Assembly (NCBI RefSeq): GCF_036850765.1
Contig: NC_089493.1
Coordinates: 131,012,239-131,076,238 of the forward strand
Reading direction: 5' to 3'
Source: Saccopteryx bilineata
Taxonomy: Eukaryota; Chordata; Mammalia; Chiroptera; Emballonuridae
Length of the DNA stretch: 64,000 nt
Position numbers and translations under genes: made by a program. Below the pieces are notes generated by a model. It was not told where the DNA came from, did no database searches, and saw only the letters and a program-made list of their open reading frames with translations. Shown one piece after another: positions 35,190 through 47,600 of this stretch (its first letter is position 1; each line of letters starts with the position of its first letter).

Positions 35190-37033
35190 TGAATCCCACT
35201 TGGTCTTTCACGGTCTCTGGGTCAGCCTCCTGCTCTGTACAACAGGATAACATAGCAATCTTTGCCCTGTTATGAAGGTCAAGTGCAATGATATTTAATA
35301 CACCTGGTGAGGTTCTGAGCTCTTGTGAAGGCCAAAGGCCCAATTATTTGACTATAAGCCTGGACGGCACATGCTATACTGTGGATGAAATGACTTACTG
35401 AGAATTTACAACTAGAATAGCTATTCCCACCCAAGAAAACCAGGCTTCACTGATACTCTCTACTTTCCTAAGTGCACCACCCTGGTTCCTCTCTAGGACA
35501 AACCACTCTAATTCACCACAACAATTGAGCACAGGAGGCCTCTTGGAAGGAGACTAGCAATTGCTTCTGTTTATCAATGCCTGCATAGCACAGCAAGTGC
35601 TAGAATCTTTGGGAAAAGGAATAAATATGTGGTTTGGCAACACTGGCCGTCCAGCAGCATTGAAGGCTGCATCCATCCTACCCTTCTTTCCTGTACCCTC
35701 TCCATGAGGACAAACCAGTGAGTGGATGAGGGTGAGGGCCTTCCTTGGAGAAGTCAACATTGGGAAACCAGGTTCTGATTCCCAGGAGGCCTCCTCTGTG
35801 TTAGGGATGACTATCCTATTTGTAATTGAGAAAACTGTGGCTCCAAGTTGTAGAGTGACTTGCCCAAGTAACCAAGGCAAGTGTGTCTGGGCCCAAACTC
35901 TGAACTTGGAACAATCCCCCCTGTGCTGTCTTCACATACACTAAGGCCCATTGTCTAGACTGGGGCTTCTGGAGGAGAGCCTCCCTTTGTGCTCCATCCA
36001 TTTCTTCCTTAATTCCAAGAGCAGTTTGTCTCCTCCAGGCAGTTCTAAATGATTTCTGGCCCTTCCAAAAAGATTATCCTTGAAGAAGCAAGATTTGTCA
36101 TCCAGGCACACATACATGTGTCTTCCTCAGCTCCCATAAACTCAAAACTGTCACACCATCAGACACCCTGTGTCTCACAGACCCAGACATCTCACACTCA
36201 CATCCCCCACCCTCATTCACAGAAAAGACTCAAGGTGCTGATGGTCAGGATTACTGAGACAGTGAAGCCCTGAACTTCAGTGACTTTGTTCAGGAAGATG
36301 TCCGAGCCAGGAAGATGTCAGTGCCCTGCTGACAGAGCCTCTTCCTGCTTCAGACCTACCATTGCCAGTTAGAGAACATCAAGATAATGGGGGTCTGAAG
36401 CTTGCTCCCCAGTCCCAACTGGAAGTGCCTGACAGGTTTAAGGGGAAAAGCTCAAGCTATTGTTCAGAATCCCTGTTTACCCACTTCTTAGCTAAATGTC
36501 TTTAACAGGTCGTTTATTTATCCTTCTGCTTTTCTCACCTGTACACTAAGAGTAAGAATACCTACTGCAGTGGGCTGTGAGATTAAAAACAAAATATGCC
36601 CAGCATTTTGTCTAGTGTTCTCAAACCTTTTACTCCTTAATCCGGTGGCCACTTCCTCTCCTCCTGGCCATTCAAATGCAAAGTTCCACCCAGAGCTGCA
36701 GTCTGAGAGGCCAGGGCAGGTCTACAGGACCAACAACCCCACTGTGTGAGGAAACTCCCATTTCTCTGGAAACCAGTTGGCTTTTACACATTCCATACTT
36801 CTAACTCCTGGGTGGCTTTGGAGGCTTGGAATCTTCTAGTGAAGATTAAGAATGCTACATACTGTGTTGAAACGTCTTCCCCTCACTGAGCATCAGTATG
36901 TTCCTCTTGATCACTTCTAGCCCAAATCTAGAAAACAGAACAGTATGTTTCCCAGGTTACCTTTGTTTTTGAAGTGTTTCCTTTTGTGTATCAGTTGTGA
37001 TTTCTTTATCGATTTTTAAAACAGTAGGTTCCA
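35190..37033. other. Unique intergenic sequence
   Basis: No exon recognised. It is a candidate for non-coding regulatory sequence between SIN3A and PTPN9. Confidence 0.4.
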
Positions 37034-37186
37034 GCCCTGGTGAGGACAGTTCAGTTCATTAGAGTGTTGTCCTGATATGCCAAGGTTGCCAGTTCCATAC
37101 CCAGTCAAGGCACATACAAGAATCAACCAATGAGTGCATAAATAAGTGGAACAATAAATCAATGTTCTCTCTCCCTAAAATCAAAA
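37034..37186 (+). mobile_element. S4 SINE
   Basis: Old copy (AGCCCTGGTGAGGACAGTTC) directly followed by an S2 copy in its tail. Confidence 0.82.
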
Positions 37187-37187
37187 A

Positions 37188-37525
37188 AGCCTGACCAGGC
37201 GGTAGCACAGTGGATAGAGCATCGGACTGGGATGTGGAGAACCCAGGTTCGAGACCCCGACGTCACCAGCTTGAGCACAGGCTCATCTGGTTTGAGCAAA
37301 GCTTACCAGCTTGGACCCAAGGTCGCTGACATGAGCAAGGGGTTACTCGGTCTGCTGAAGGCCCACGGTCAAGACACATATGAGAAAGCAATCAATGAAC
37401 AACTAAGGTGTCTCAATGAAAAACTGATAATTGGTGCTTCTCATCTCTCTCCGTTCCTGTCTGTCTGTCCCTATCTATCCCTCTCTCTGACTGTCTCTAA
37501 AAAAACAAAAAAAAGAACCCCACAA
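37188..37525 (+). mobile_element. S2 SINE
   Basis: Full-length long copy inserted at the tail of the S4 SINE. Confidence 0.9.
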
Positions 37526-37529
37526 AAAT

Positions 37530-38980
37530 CAATTAAAAAACACCCAGCAGTTTCCTTTGTTTAAGTGGAATCTTAATTAGAGGCCTAATATGTAAGAGAA
37601 GGGGGGGGGGCTTACTTTGGCAGAAGCAGAGACAGCCTTCACCTCCCACTCATGCCTTCTTCCCTTCCCCAGAAAGACTGGTGAACCTACATTTATGAAT
37701 CCTGTTCACTTATCTCACCACAGCCTGGCCTTGACTTCAGTTACCTCTATTAATCAAACTCCTTCCCAGGCTTTTCTTCATCGTCCCCATGTGTTGGTGG
37801 CTTCCAAGGGTTTCCCCTTTTCTTGCCCTCCTCATTCTTATGTTCTCATCCACTCCCAAGGATTCTAGCTTCTAGCTAAGTTAAGTTCCAAGTAGATATC
37901 TCCAGCCAAACATCTGCCTTAAACACCAAACTCCACTGGCTGCAGGCCACAGAACAGGCATTCATTGAAGGTCAAGGAGGCCCCACAGGATAAACTGGCT
38001 GACCTAGGTAGGCACAGGTGCGCATCTGGTCAGATATGAGGTTTGGACAAAATACATCAGTTTAGAGAAGTAGCCAGGTTTAGATGTGGGAGAGGAGTAA
38101 AGGAAGTGAACCTGGGGTGGGGGAGGGGTGCTGTGCACTTTGACCATCTTCTCTCAACATCTCACTGTCTTGCTTTCCTACTTTCATCTTCTCAGCTCTA
38201 ACAACTACCAGGAATGTGGTGCCCTAAATTGTCGACAAGGAATCACTTCACCCCGTCAGCTGTGTCTACGTTGGCCTTAGCAGAAAAAAACATGGGTATG
38301 GTATTGACAACTGCAGCATGTAGCCTTAGCTGTAAAAGAAGGGTTTTTGAAAGCTGTGGTGTCAGGCAGAGAGAAACTGAACACTGCAACGGTTTCTGAA
38401 TGCTAGATATCTAGTTGTGAAGAAGACCTCATCGTCTTGGGGGTTTAGAGCAGTGCTGTTGAAAACTTTTAACAGTCACAACTATTTTGTGATGGTAACT
38501 GTGGAGCAGATACTTCCCAAGAGAATATCTGGTTCCCAAGCTGGTGGGAGCTTTAGCTCCTTCCTGCCCTCGGTAAGCAGACCTGGTGAGTGGTGACCAA
38601 GACCTGAGACAAATCTATGACCTCGGCTGGGACTTCTGGGTCTGACCAAGACCTGAGACAAATCTATGACCTTGGCTGGGATTTCTGGGTCCTTAGCTGG
38701 TTCATTCCTTGATTATGGGTCACTCTGTCCCACATGGAGCAGCACAAAAGCCTTCAAGGACTACAGGTTGGTGAATGGATTACAGGGAAGACTTGACCTG
38801 TTTTCCAAATTGGGGGCCACATGGGTAGGTAACTGGGGAATATAGGGAAGTGGGAGCTGACCCACTAGGACAAAGCCCTGATGGTTCCTCATTCACTTTC
38901 CAACGAAGAACTAGACCCTCAGAGTTGGAGGGCCGGTGTAGGATTCTCTAATGTGGCCCCTTGTGTAAGAAAGGAAGCTA
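37530..38980. other. Unique intergenic sequence with a short tandem duplication
   Basis: No gene is seen. A 49-base tandem duplication lies at 38594-38691. Confidence 0.45.
38594..38691. repeat. 49-base tandem duplication, two copies
   Basis: TGACCAAGACCTGAGACAAA begins each unit, at 38594 and 38643. The copies differ by about two C/T changes. Confidence 0.9.
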
Positions 38981-39288
38981 GGGCCTGACCAGGCGGGGGT
39001 GCAGTGCATAGAGCATCGGACTGGGATGCAGAGGACCCAGGTTCGAGGTCGCCAGCTTGAGTGCGGGCTCATCTGCTTTGAGCAAAGCTCACCAGCTTGG
39101 ACCCAAGGTCGCTGGCTCAAGCAAGGGGTCACTCAGTCTGCTGAAGGCCCGCGGTCAAGGCACATATGAGAAAGCAATCAATGAACAACTAAGGTCTTGA
39201 AACAAAAAACTGATGATTGATGCTTCTCATCTCTCTATGTTCCTGTCTGTCCCTGTCTATCCCTCTCCCTGACTCTCTCTCTGTCAGA
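38981..39288 (+). mobile_element. S2 SINE
   Basis: The duplication AGGAAGCTAGG flanks it. Confidence 0.9.
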
Positions 39289-39671
39289 AGGAAGCTAGGA
39301 CCTGGCATGGACTGAGTTGAGCTCAGTCACTCTAGAAAAGCTCCTGCCCACCTCCCTCCAGACCACTGATCTGTGACTCTCTATATGTGTGCAGATGTTC
39401 CTAGGGATGGGCAGCCATGAAGGGCAGGAGACCCATCTTCCTCAAGCTATGACATTAAAATAGTTCAGTTTCCCAAGGACCAGTCCCAATCTGTCCTTTA
39501 TCTGCAAATGGTGACATGCAGATTGATTATGACAGGCCTCTTAGGCTGAGGATGCTGGAGCATCCTTCACCTCAGGAGTCCCATCCTAGTTGACAGGGAT
39601 GGGCAAGATGACGGGACCAATGCTAGAGGGAGGACAAGTCAGGTGAAAAAATAGCAATCAAATTAGAAATG

Positions 39672-40052
39672 GGCCCTGGCCGGTTGGCTCAGCGGTAGAG
39701 CGTCGGCCTGGCGTGCGGGGGACCCTAGTTCGATTCCCGGCCAGGGCACATAGGAGAAGCGCCCATTTGCTTCTCCACCCCCCACCTCCTTCCTCTCTGT
39801 CTCTCTCTTCCCCTCCCGCAGCCAAGGCTCCATTGGAGCAAAGATGGCCCGAATGCTGGGGATGGCTCCTTGGCCTCTGCCCCAGGCGCTAGAGTGGCTC
39901 TGGTCGAGGCAGAGCGACGCCCTGGAGGGGCAGAGCATCGCCCCCTGGTGGGCACAGCGTCGCCCCCTGGTGGGCGTGCCGGGTGGATCCCGGTCGGATG
40001 CATGCGGGAGTCTGTCTGTCTCTCCCCGTTTCCAGCTTCAGAAAAATACCAA

Positions 40053-40091
<39 letters not shown>

Positions 40092-40092
40092 T
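39672..40092 (+). mobile_element. S3 SINE with (AAT)n tail
   Basis: The duplication AATTAGAAATGG flanks it. Its tail became about 14 AAT units (40,050-40,091), and an internal ATCGCCCCCTGGTGGGC segment is duplicated. Confidence 0.92.
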
Positions 40093-40094
40093 AG

Positions 40095-41028
40095 AAATGG
40101 ATGCCTGCATTAGCCTATTAGTCGCTATCCTGCGACTGGTTTTTCATCTTAGGCTTTCAGCCATACAGTCCAGCATGTATTGTGGGTTCTCTTGCTTTGC
40201 TCAACAAATCTCCTCTGTGAAAGCTTTGACTTCCTATGCAGATTCAAGACTTCTTCTCTGCATTCCCCTTTCTTTACCTCCTTTAACACCTAACACAGGT
40301 AGGCTTACACTGAGTACTGATTACCTCCCCAGTGGTAAGAGCTACAAGGACTATGGCAGTGGGGCTGTTGATTTCTTTTCCTCTCAAATTTGGAAGAGCT
40401 TGATTTGCTAACCTTCTAGAGAGTCAGGGGCATGGACAAAGACAGTGCTTCCCAAACTTAGCTCGTACTGTCACTCACTCATCTTATGTGGGCAGGAATC
40501 AGGAATCTGAACCTTTATAGAGCTCTTACAAGTGGTAACTGCGCCAACCCTCAGATGTGCAACAAGGCGCGTGTAATTTCTTAATTTACAGAGCAGTGGG
40601 TTAGTCTCTTCAAATGAATGACAGTTCAAGCCTACCTCCTCCAGATCTTTTATCATTTAATCATGTTTCCTACACATCACCAAACCCCAGCACCTCCAGT
40701 TCCTAGACTGCAGGTATCACTGTTCACCTCTTAGGTTTGCTTGACTCCAGGAGAACAAAGGACCACCCAGGGAAAGGACTGGCTTAATCATTTTCTCTAC
40801 ACTGCAACTCCTAAGTCGGACACTCCAGAAAAATTTGTTGACAGATTGGGAGGCAGATCCTTAGAGAGAATCTAGTGTTAAGAGTTACCAGGAACACAGG
40901 TACTTTGAAGTCAGATGGTCCAGGTTCTTAGCTGCAGATAAATTTTCCTGTGCTTCAGTTTTCTTCTGTCAATACCGACCGCAAAAGGTTGTTCTGACGG
41001 TGAATGAAGTAATACCTAGAGAGCCCTT
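40095..41028. other. Unique intergenic sequence
   Basis: Nothing recognised. Confidence 0.4.
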
Positions 41029-41029
41029 T

Positions 41030-41200
41030 AAATATTTTATTTATTGATTTTTAGAGAGAGAGAGAGAGAGGAGAGAAGGGGGAGGAGCAGGAAGCATCAA
41101 CTCCCATATGTGCCTTGACCAGGCAAGCCCAGGGTTTTGAACCAGCGACCTCAGTGTTCCAGGTCGATGCTTTATCCCACTGCGCCACCACAGGTCAGGC
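41030..41200 (-). mobile_element. S1 SINE
   Basis: The duplication TAGAGAGCCCTTTAAA flanks it. Confidence 0.92.
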
Positions 41201-41227
41201 TAGAGAGCCCTTTAAACAGTCCCTGGA

Positions 41228-41592
41228 GCCTGACCAAGCAGTGGTGCAGTGGATAGAGCATCACCTTGGAATGCTGAGGACCCAGGTTCAAAAACCTGAG
41301 GTCGTCGGCTTGAGTGCAGGCTCACAAGCTTGAATGCAGGCTCACTGGCTTGAGCGTGGGATCCTAGACATAACCCCATGGTTGCTGGCTTGAGCCAAAA
41401 GTCCCTGGCTTGAAGCCCAAGGTTGCTGGCTTGAGCAAAGGGTCACTTGTTCAGCTGGTCAAGGCACATATGAGAAGCAATCAATGAACAATTAAGGTGC
41501 CGCAACTATGAGTTAATGCTTCTCATCTCTCTCCCTTCCTGTCTATCCCTCTCTCACTCTCTCAATATCACTAAATAAATAAATAAAAAACA
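41228..41592 (+). mobile_element. S2 SINE, long variant with extra internal units
   Basis: It carries seven GGCTTGA/GCTTGA-type units between the head and the AGTCAC/GGTCACT part. The flanks are AAACAGTCCCT. Confidence 0.9.
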
Positions 41593-41836
41593 GTCCCTCA
41601 ACCATTAAGCACCAAGTAAATGTTAACTGCTACTGCTTTTTATTAAGGTCGCCCAATAATTTGCACACACTCCAGGCTAGAACTATCCTGACTGGGCAGG
41701 CTGTCCATAGGGAGTAGCTACATGGCATGGGGAGTGGTCCTATGTAGATAAAGCTCTTGGTTCCATTGTAAGAGAGAGACTCAAGTAACTCAAGATCTCC
41801 AACACACCTCATACCTGTGCACCCAATGGTATAGAG

Positions 41837-42162
41837 CAGGGGTCCCCAAACTTTTTACACAGGGGGCCAGTTCACTGTCCCTCAGACTGTTGGAGGGCTG
41901 GACTATAAAAAAAACTATGAACAAATTCCTATGCACACTGCACATATCTTATTTTAAAGTAAAAAAAACGGGAACAAATACAATATTTAAAATAAAGAAC
42001 AAGTAAATTTAAATTAACAAACTTGACCAATATTTCAATGGGAACTATGCTCCTCTCACTGATCACCAATGAAAGAGGTGCCCTTCCAGAAGTGCGGTGG
42101 GGCTGGATAAATGGCCTTAGGGGGCCGCATGTGGCCCGTGGGCCGTAGTTTGGGGACCCCTG
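41837..42162 (-). mobile_element. hAT MITE, family B
   Basis: 326 bases in reverse orientation to the copy at 17514. A perfect 8-bp duplication, GTATAGAG, occupies 41829-41836 and 42163-42170. Confidence 0.93.
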
Positions 42163-42819
42163 GTATAGAGTCCCTGGGAGACTGACCCCTTCGGTACTCG
42201 GCACACCTGAAGGCCGTCCCCAAGGAGGTCTTATTTCGGAGAATCAGATCCCAGCTCTGTCACCTGTCTAGTCTGCTACATGCAACACAAGCTCAAGATC
42301 GGTTACCTGGGATTTTAAGAACTATTTATACTCTGTGAGAGACCTACCGAAAAAACCCCAATAGTTTCAAAAGACAAAACACCATCTTGATCATTGAGAG
42401 ACAGCAATGCAGGGAAGAGACTTTGCAAAGGCTTTGGGAACAGGCCAGTCCCAGCTCCAGTTCTAGTGTAAATCACTGTGACGCTCTGAACCTCACCTTC
42501 CTCCTCTGTATAGAAACAGAACGGGCGGGGGGGAGGCTGATCTCTTACTGAGTCATTGTAAGGTTTGAATAAGGTAAGGGGGGGAGCTCTGAGCATAGAG
42601 ACTGACACCCCGCAAGCACTTGAATGGTGCCGGTTCCCTATTTCTTCCCAGAGCTAGTCATAGGATGTGGGAAGGCAGATTGCTTTCAGACCTGAAAGTC
42701 TCAGATACAGAGGCCCGAGGTCCCTCCCTGCCTCCCCAACCCTCCCAGACCAGCTCTGAGACCCCCTTCTCATCTTCTCACCCCCATACTGCTACTAAAT
42801 CGATGAAACTAAAAGGTTT

Positions 42820-44462
42820 TGATTCAGGTCAGTATATTTATATGTAAATACAAAACTATCGGTGTAAGATATTGAATATGAACATTTACAATTATTTTCT
42901 GAATCTGACTTAGTCCATTGACATTAAATACAAAACAAATGAAAAGATTGTAAAAATCAGAACATATACATTCAAAAGCTTATTACAGTATAAAAAATTA
43001 TTGAGGTCTGATCAGCTGCCAACCTCATCTGTGATGGGTTGATGGTTCAGGGATACCTGGGATTGCCTAGGGAATGCAGAGACCAGGGGAGTAGACTCCA
43101 TTCCTGGCACATCAGACTGGGTGGGCTGGGAGCAGACAGGACAGGCTGAGGGAGTGGGGGAGGTGGGGAGATAGTCATTGCAGGGGCTGCCTTCCCACCA
43201 GGAGTGAAGCTTTTCATGGACATAGAACCCACCCATCTTGAGCTCCATGGTCTGGCACACTACCAGACAGAGAGATGGGCATTGGAGTGGACAGGGCCAC
43301 AATGCATAGGGAAACAAACCTTTGGGCAGAAAGGAAAAAGGTCTCCTAGCCCCTTCTCCCAGGGAAGGATTCTTTCTCATATCTGGGCTCCTCCTATGTC
43401 CTTCTAAGACACTGTACCAATTGCTTTTGGCTCTGGCTGCTCAATGAGTTCATCTGGGAAGACTCCAATCCCTAAGGGACAGGGACAGAAAAGAGAGGGG
43501 CCTGGAATCACAGTGGAGGTCTATGACCAAAATTAGCAAAGTAAATGGAGAGAAACCATCAGGTAAGGGTAATCCATGCTGAACCAAACCAGTGTCACCA
43601 CAAACCAGTATTCTTGGCTCCAACAGGTAGCGAGAATCCTGGAGAGATAAGCCATTGCGTAAGGATGAAGGCCGGTGACAGGACATGGAGTGGAGGGGGC
43701 CCGTGTCCTCTTCCACCACTCTGCGGCTGACAACAGGAGGCATGATCCTCACCCCAGCGAGTTCAGGATAAACAGGAGGGTATAAGAAGCAACAAAGCCC
43801 TGAAATGCAACACGGAGCCCCAGAAACTTCTACAAAGGAGTAACTGTGTGTATATGTATTTATAGAATATGACCATATTATCACATACAATATATATTAT
43901 ATACACACGTACATATGGACCCATACACAGAAGTGCGTATGCGCACACACGCACACACACAAGAGTAACACATGAGACAGGATACACGTGCTAGGTATAA
44001 ATGTGCTTGGCACTCTGGATGCTCTCTAGAATACAGATCTTGGTCAAGCATTCTGGGAGGAAGGCAGATGGATGCTCACCAAACCTCCCCATCAAATCCT
44101 AGCAAAGGGAAGGAACAAGAGAGGCCTCCAGAAGAAGGCATTGGGAAAGGGAGGAGGCAGTTTCCTTTCCCACTTACCTTGCTTGGAGCCCCTGGCAAAA
44201 ATCAATAGCCACAATTTGGTTTTAATAAGGCACAGTTCAATGGCAGGTGCTAGACATTAAGAACACATTGCTGCTGGCCCTTTCCAGTGACAATCTCACC
44301 ACATCTAGCTAGCCAGAAAGGAAAGGCTGCCTTGTGTGTACCGGGAGACACAAGAGAGAGGTTGGTCCATGGCTTCAGTGTAACTAATGGCAACCTATAG
44401 GCTCAGCGGTGTCCAGAGTAGTTTAAGAAGGCTAGCCAGCAGGTAGGAGGCTCATGGGACAG
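42820..44462 (-). other. PTPN9: Probable PTPN9 3' UTR
   Basis: This single-copy sequence directly follows the PTPN9 stop and is free of SINEs, unlike the introns. A variant poly(A) signal ATTAAA (minus strand) lies near 44,220 and a TATAAA variant near 42,837. The AT-rich 42,830-43,005 stretch looks like a distal UTR end. I see no canonical AATAAA, so the end point is a guess. A purine/pyrimidine (CA)-rich patch lies at 43,895-43,965. Confidence 0.5.
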
Positions 44463-44677
44463 TTACTGACCCTCCAAGGCCTGGAGGTTGTGGCTGGACG
44501 GCACCATGCCCTCTCTTTCTGCAAACTCCAGGATTGCCTTGTAGCAGAAATAGTACTGCTCAGGGGTCTGGATGCTGAAGGCCCTCTGGGTCCTCATGCG
44601 GGACACCGTCTGGAACACGTTAAGAGTGCCAAGCTCCTCCAGCTGTGCCAGGCAGATGTCTAGTGAACAGAAGGTAC
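44463..44677 (-). CDS. PTPN9: PTPN9 terminal coding exon with Q-loop and stop
   Basis: This 215-base exon encodes TFCSLDICLAQLEELGTLNV, then the Q-loop helix QTVSRMRTQRAFSIQTPEQYYFCYKAILEFAE, and ends ...LEGQ with TAA at 44,465-44,463. The acceptor is ccttcag|GTACC. Q-loop glutamines position the water for hydrolysis of the phosphocysteine. The last dozen residues after FAEREGMV look variable, as expected for the tail. Confidence 0.95.
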
Positions 44678-47600
44678 CTGAAGGAAGAAAGGAAGTGGTC
44701 ATCTCTGGTCTCCTTCTCCTCTCACCATCCCTCTACCAAATAACTCAGGCGCACTGGACAACTGAGGTTAAAGGCAAGGGAAGAGGAGGGCACAGCTAGT
44801 GTTGGAGGCCAGAAAGGAGAAAGCCTCTCATCTCAGAACAGGTGGGAAAGGGACAAATTCCAGAAAGAGCAGCACTCCCACACTAGGGCCCTGATTTTCA
44901 GATTCTACAATTTCTCCACAGATACCAGCCTGTTATTCCTGACCTTGTCCCAAAAGGATCTTGGATTAGAAATGCCAGCAGACCCTGTGATGCATATCCC
45001 CTTTAAGGGTAGAGCTGAGCACAGAACATGGTGGGGGCTCCCCAGGCAGTGGTGGGAAGGAAGCAACAGCTCAGCTGAGCTCCCAGGGATGGTGGGTGGT
45101 TGGAAGATGAGCCAGGTGTAGAAAGCCACAACCCCAGAGGGCTCAGCTTGTGAAGCGTACACTCCGGACACCCTCTAGCACTTCGGGCACCAGAAGGACA
45201 TTAAAGAAGAACTTTTCAAGACCCTAGCCAGTTTGCTCAGTGGATAGAGCATCAGCCCAGCATGTGGATGTCCCGGGTTTGATTCCCATTCAGGGAAAAC
45301 AGGAAAAATGACCATCTGCTTCTCCACCCCTCCTCCTCCTCTTTCTTTCTTCCCCTCCTACAGCAACTGGTTTGAGCGCATAGGCCCCTGGTCACTGAGG
45401 ATGTAATATCCACTGAGGCTCAGTGGATAGAGCATCAGCCTGGCGTATGTACATCCCAGGTTCAATTTCAGGTCCCCTCAAGCCTCGACCTCAGGTGCTA
45501 AAAATAGCTCGGTTGCAAGCATGGCCCAAGATTGGCAGAGCATTGGCTCCAGACAGGGGTTGCTGGGTGGATCCTGGTCGGGGCACATTGGGAGTTTGTC
45601 TGTCTCCTCTCCTCTCACTTAGAAAAGAAGAAAAAAAAAATAGAAGACTTTTTCATGGCAACTCACTACCAGTAGACCAAATTCTCTCGATCTGTCAACG
45701 AGGAGCTCGGTCATTCCTCCCCTACCCTGCCTGCCTCCAGAGGCTCCTGAAGCTGCCTCAGTGTACTATTACCTGTCCTGCCAATGCCTGCACTGCAGTG
45801 AACCACAATGGGAGGTTTGGGGCATGTCCCTTTGCACTGCGCCACCATGCTGCTGACGGCCAGCCTCTGCTGGCTCCTGACCGCTCTCAAAAAGTCAATG
45901 AGGGAAGCTGCTGAGGAGGGGACACCGTAATCAGGCCAGCTCAGGAACTGAAAGTGAGTCACCTGGCGCTTCTGCCGTTCCTTGGATAGAAAAGAACTAA
46001 AAGTTAGTGAGGTTGCTTCTGCTTGCTCGAACTTCCTTTGGCTTTTCCCAGGTCTCAATTCCCCAGGATTCCTAACACCCTCAACACTGTCCCCACAACC
46101 ACTTCTCCATAAACCCAAAGGGAAGGCTACATATCTGGAAAGGGCAGAACTCCTCCATTTGTGGGACCTATGTTTCCTCTGAATTTTAGTCCTAAGTAAG
46201 GCCCCTGCTCTGAACTGAATATCCTGATCCTATACCCAGAAAAATGGAAGTAACATATAAGCCCCCAGATAATCCCACCTGTTCCCTTTGGAGATTTTCT
46301 TTACAGCAAAGGTCATCCTTTAGCTTCAAAAAGAAAAGCCCTGGTTGCTGGCTCAGTGGATAGAGCATCAGCCTGGCGTATGTACATCCCAGGTTCAATT
46401 TCGGGTCAGGGCACACATGAGAAGCAACCATCTGCTTCTTTCCCTCTCTCTCTCCCCCTTCACTCCCTCTTCCCCTCCTGCAGCCAGTAGTTCGCGCACT
46501 GGTCCTAGGCACTGAGGATAGCTAGGCTGACTCGAGCATCAGCCCCAGATGGGGTTTCCGGTGGATCCCGGTTGGGCTGCACAAGGGAGTCTATCTCCCC
46601 TCCCCCTAAAAAAAAAGCGAGAGAATAGAAACCAGGACGTACCTCCATGTTGTGAATTTCTAGCGTTGTTTTCTTATAATGGTTCATGTTCTCCACGCCT
46701 AGATTGGTCACGCTGAGTAAGCCAAATCGGATCCGAGAGTCCTTTTCTAAAGGCCAGTACTGGCCACACTTTCTCCTGCCACCCTCCTCAAAGCTGAAGA
46801 CACACAGACCAGGGTGAGCCCCTGCTCTCCTCTTTGCATTGCGAGCAGCCACCTGCCCCAGGCCTGCTGTGCCCCTCTCTCCCTGGCAGCAGCACCACCT
46901 CTCATGTTGCTCCTAAATTACACCCTAGCTTTCTGGCATTAAAGAAAGCAAGCCTTCATTTGGAACAGTTGTGACAGTGAATGTTTCTGCCTGGACTCGC
47001 TCAGCAGATATCTACTGAGCACATGTCCTTTGGCCCACCCTTGTGATACCTCTTGGTACACCTCACAGATCTGGGTTAAATATTGGGCAGACACAGAGGG
47101 ACAGTAGAGAAAATGTCGTGGGCCCCGTATCTCTACCCCTTTTCATTCTCTTGCTTGGTGAGGCCCTAGGGTGACAGAGGAATAGGCAAGGTACAGTGCC
47201 TAGCATGGCAGCAGCAGGTCTGTGTCAAGTCCAGAAGTCACCTCACTACCCTTCAGTGGCTCCAAAATGCTCCAAGGTAGCACTCTCTCCACAACCTGCT
47301 TTCCCAATCAGAGGCAGTTATGAATGACAGTGCCAGGAGAAAGAAAAATGAGCTAACAAACACCTTCATTTATTCCTTTCCCCCTCCTCTGAACTGACTT
47401 TTAATTATGCTAACGATAATGGTCATACTAATGAAACCGTGATTTCTAAAGTTCAGCCGATATGGAGACCAAAATTTCAAAAACAGTCTTTTCATCAAGA
47501 GCTTCCTGCCTAGGGCCCTGGCCGGTTTGCTCAGTGGTAGAGTCTCAGTCCAGTGTGTGGATGTCCTGAATTCGATTCCTGGTCAGGGCACACAGGAGAA

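Noticed and set aside
43012..43380. Open frames in the 3' UTR and adjacent region of PTPN9
   Set aside because: They lie downstream of the PTPN9 stop and have no recognisable protein.
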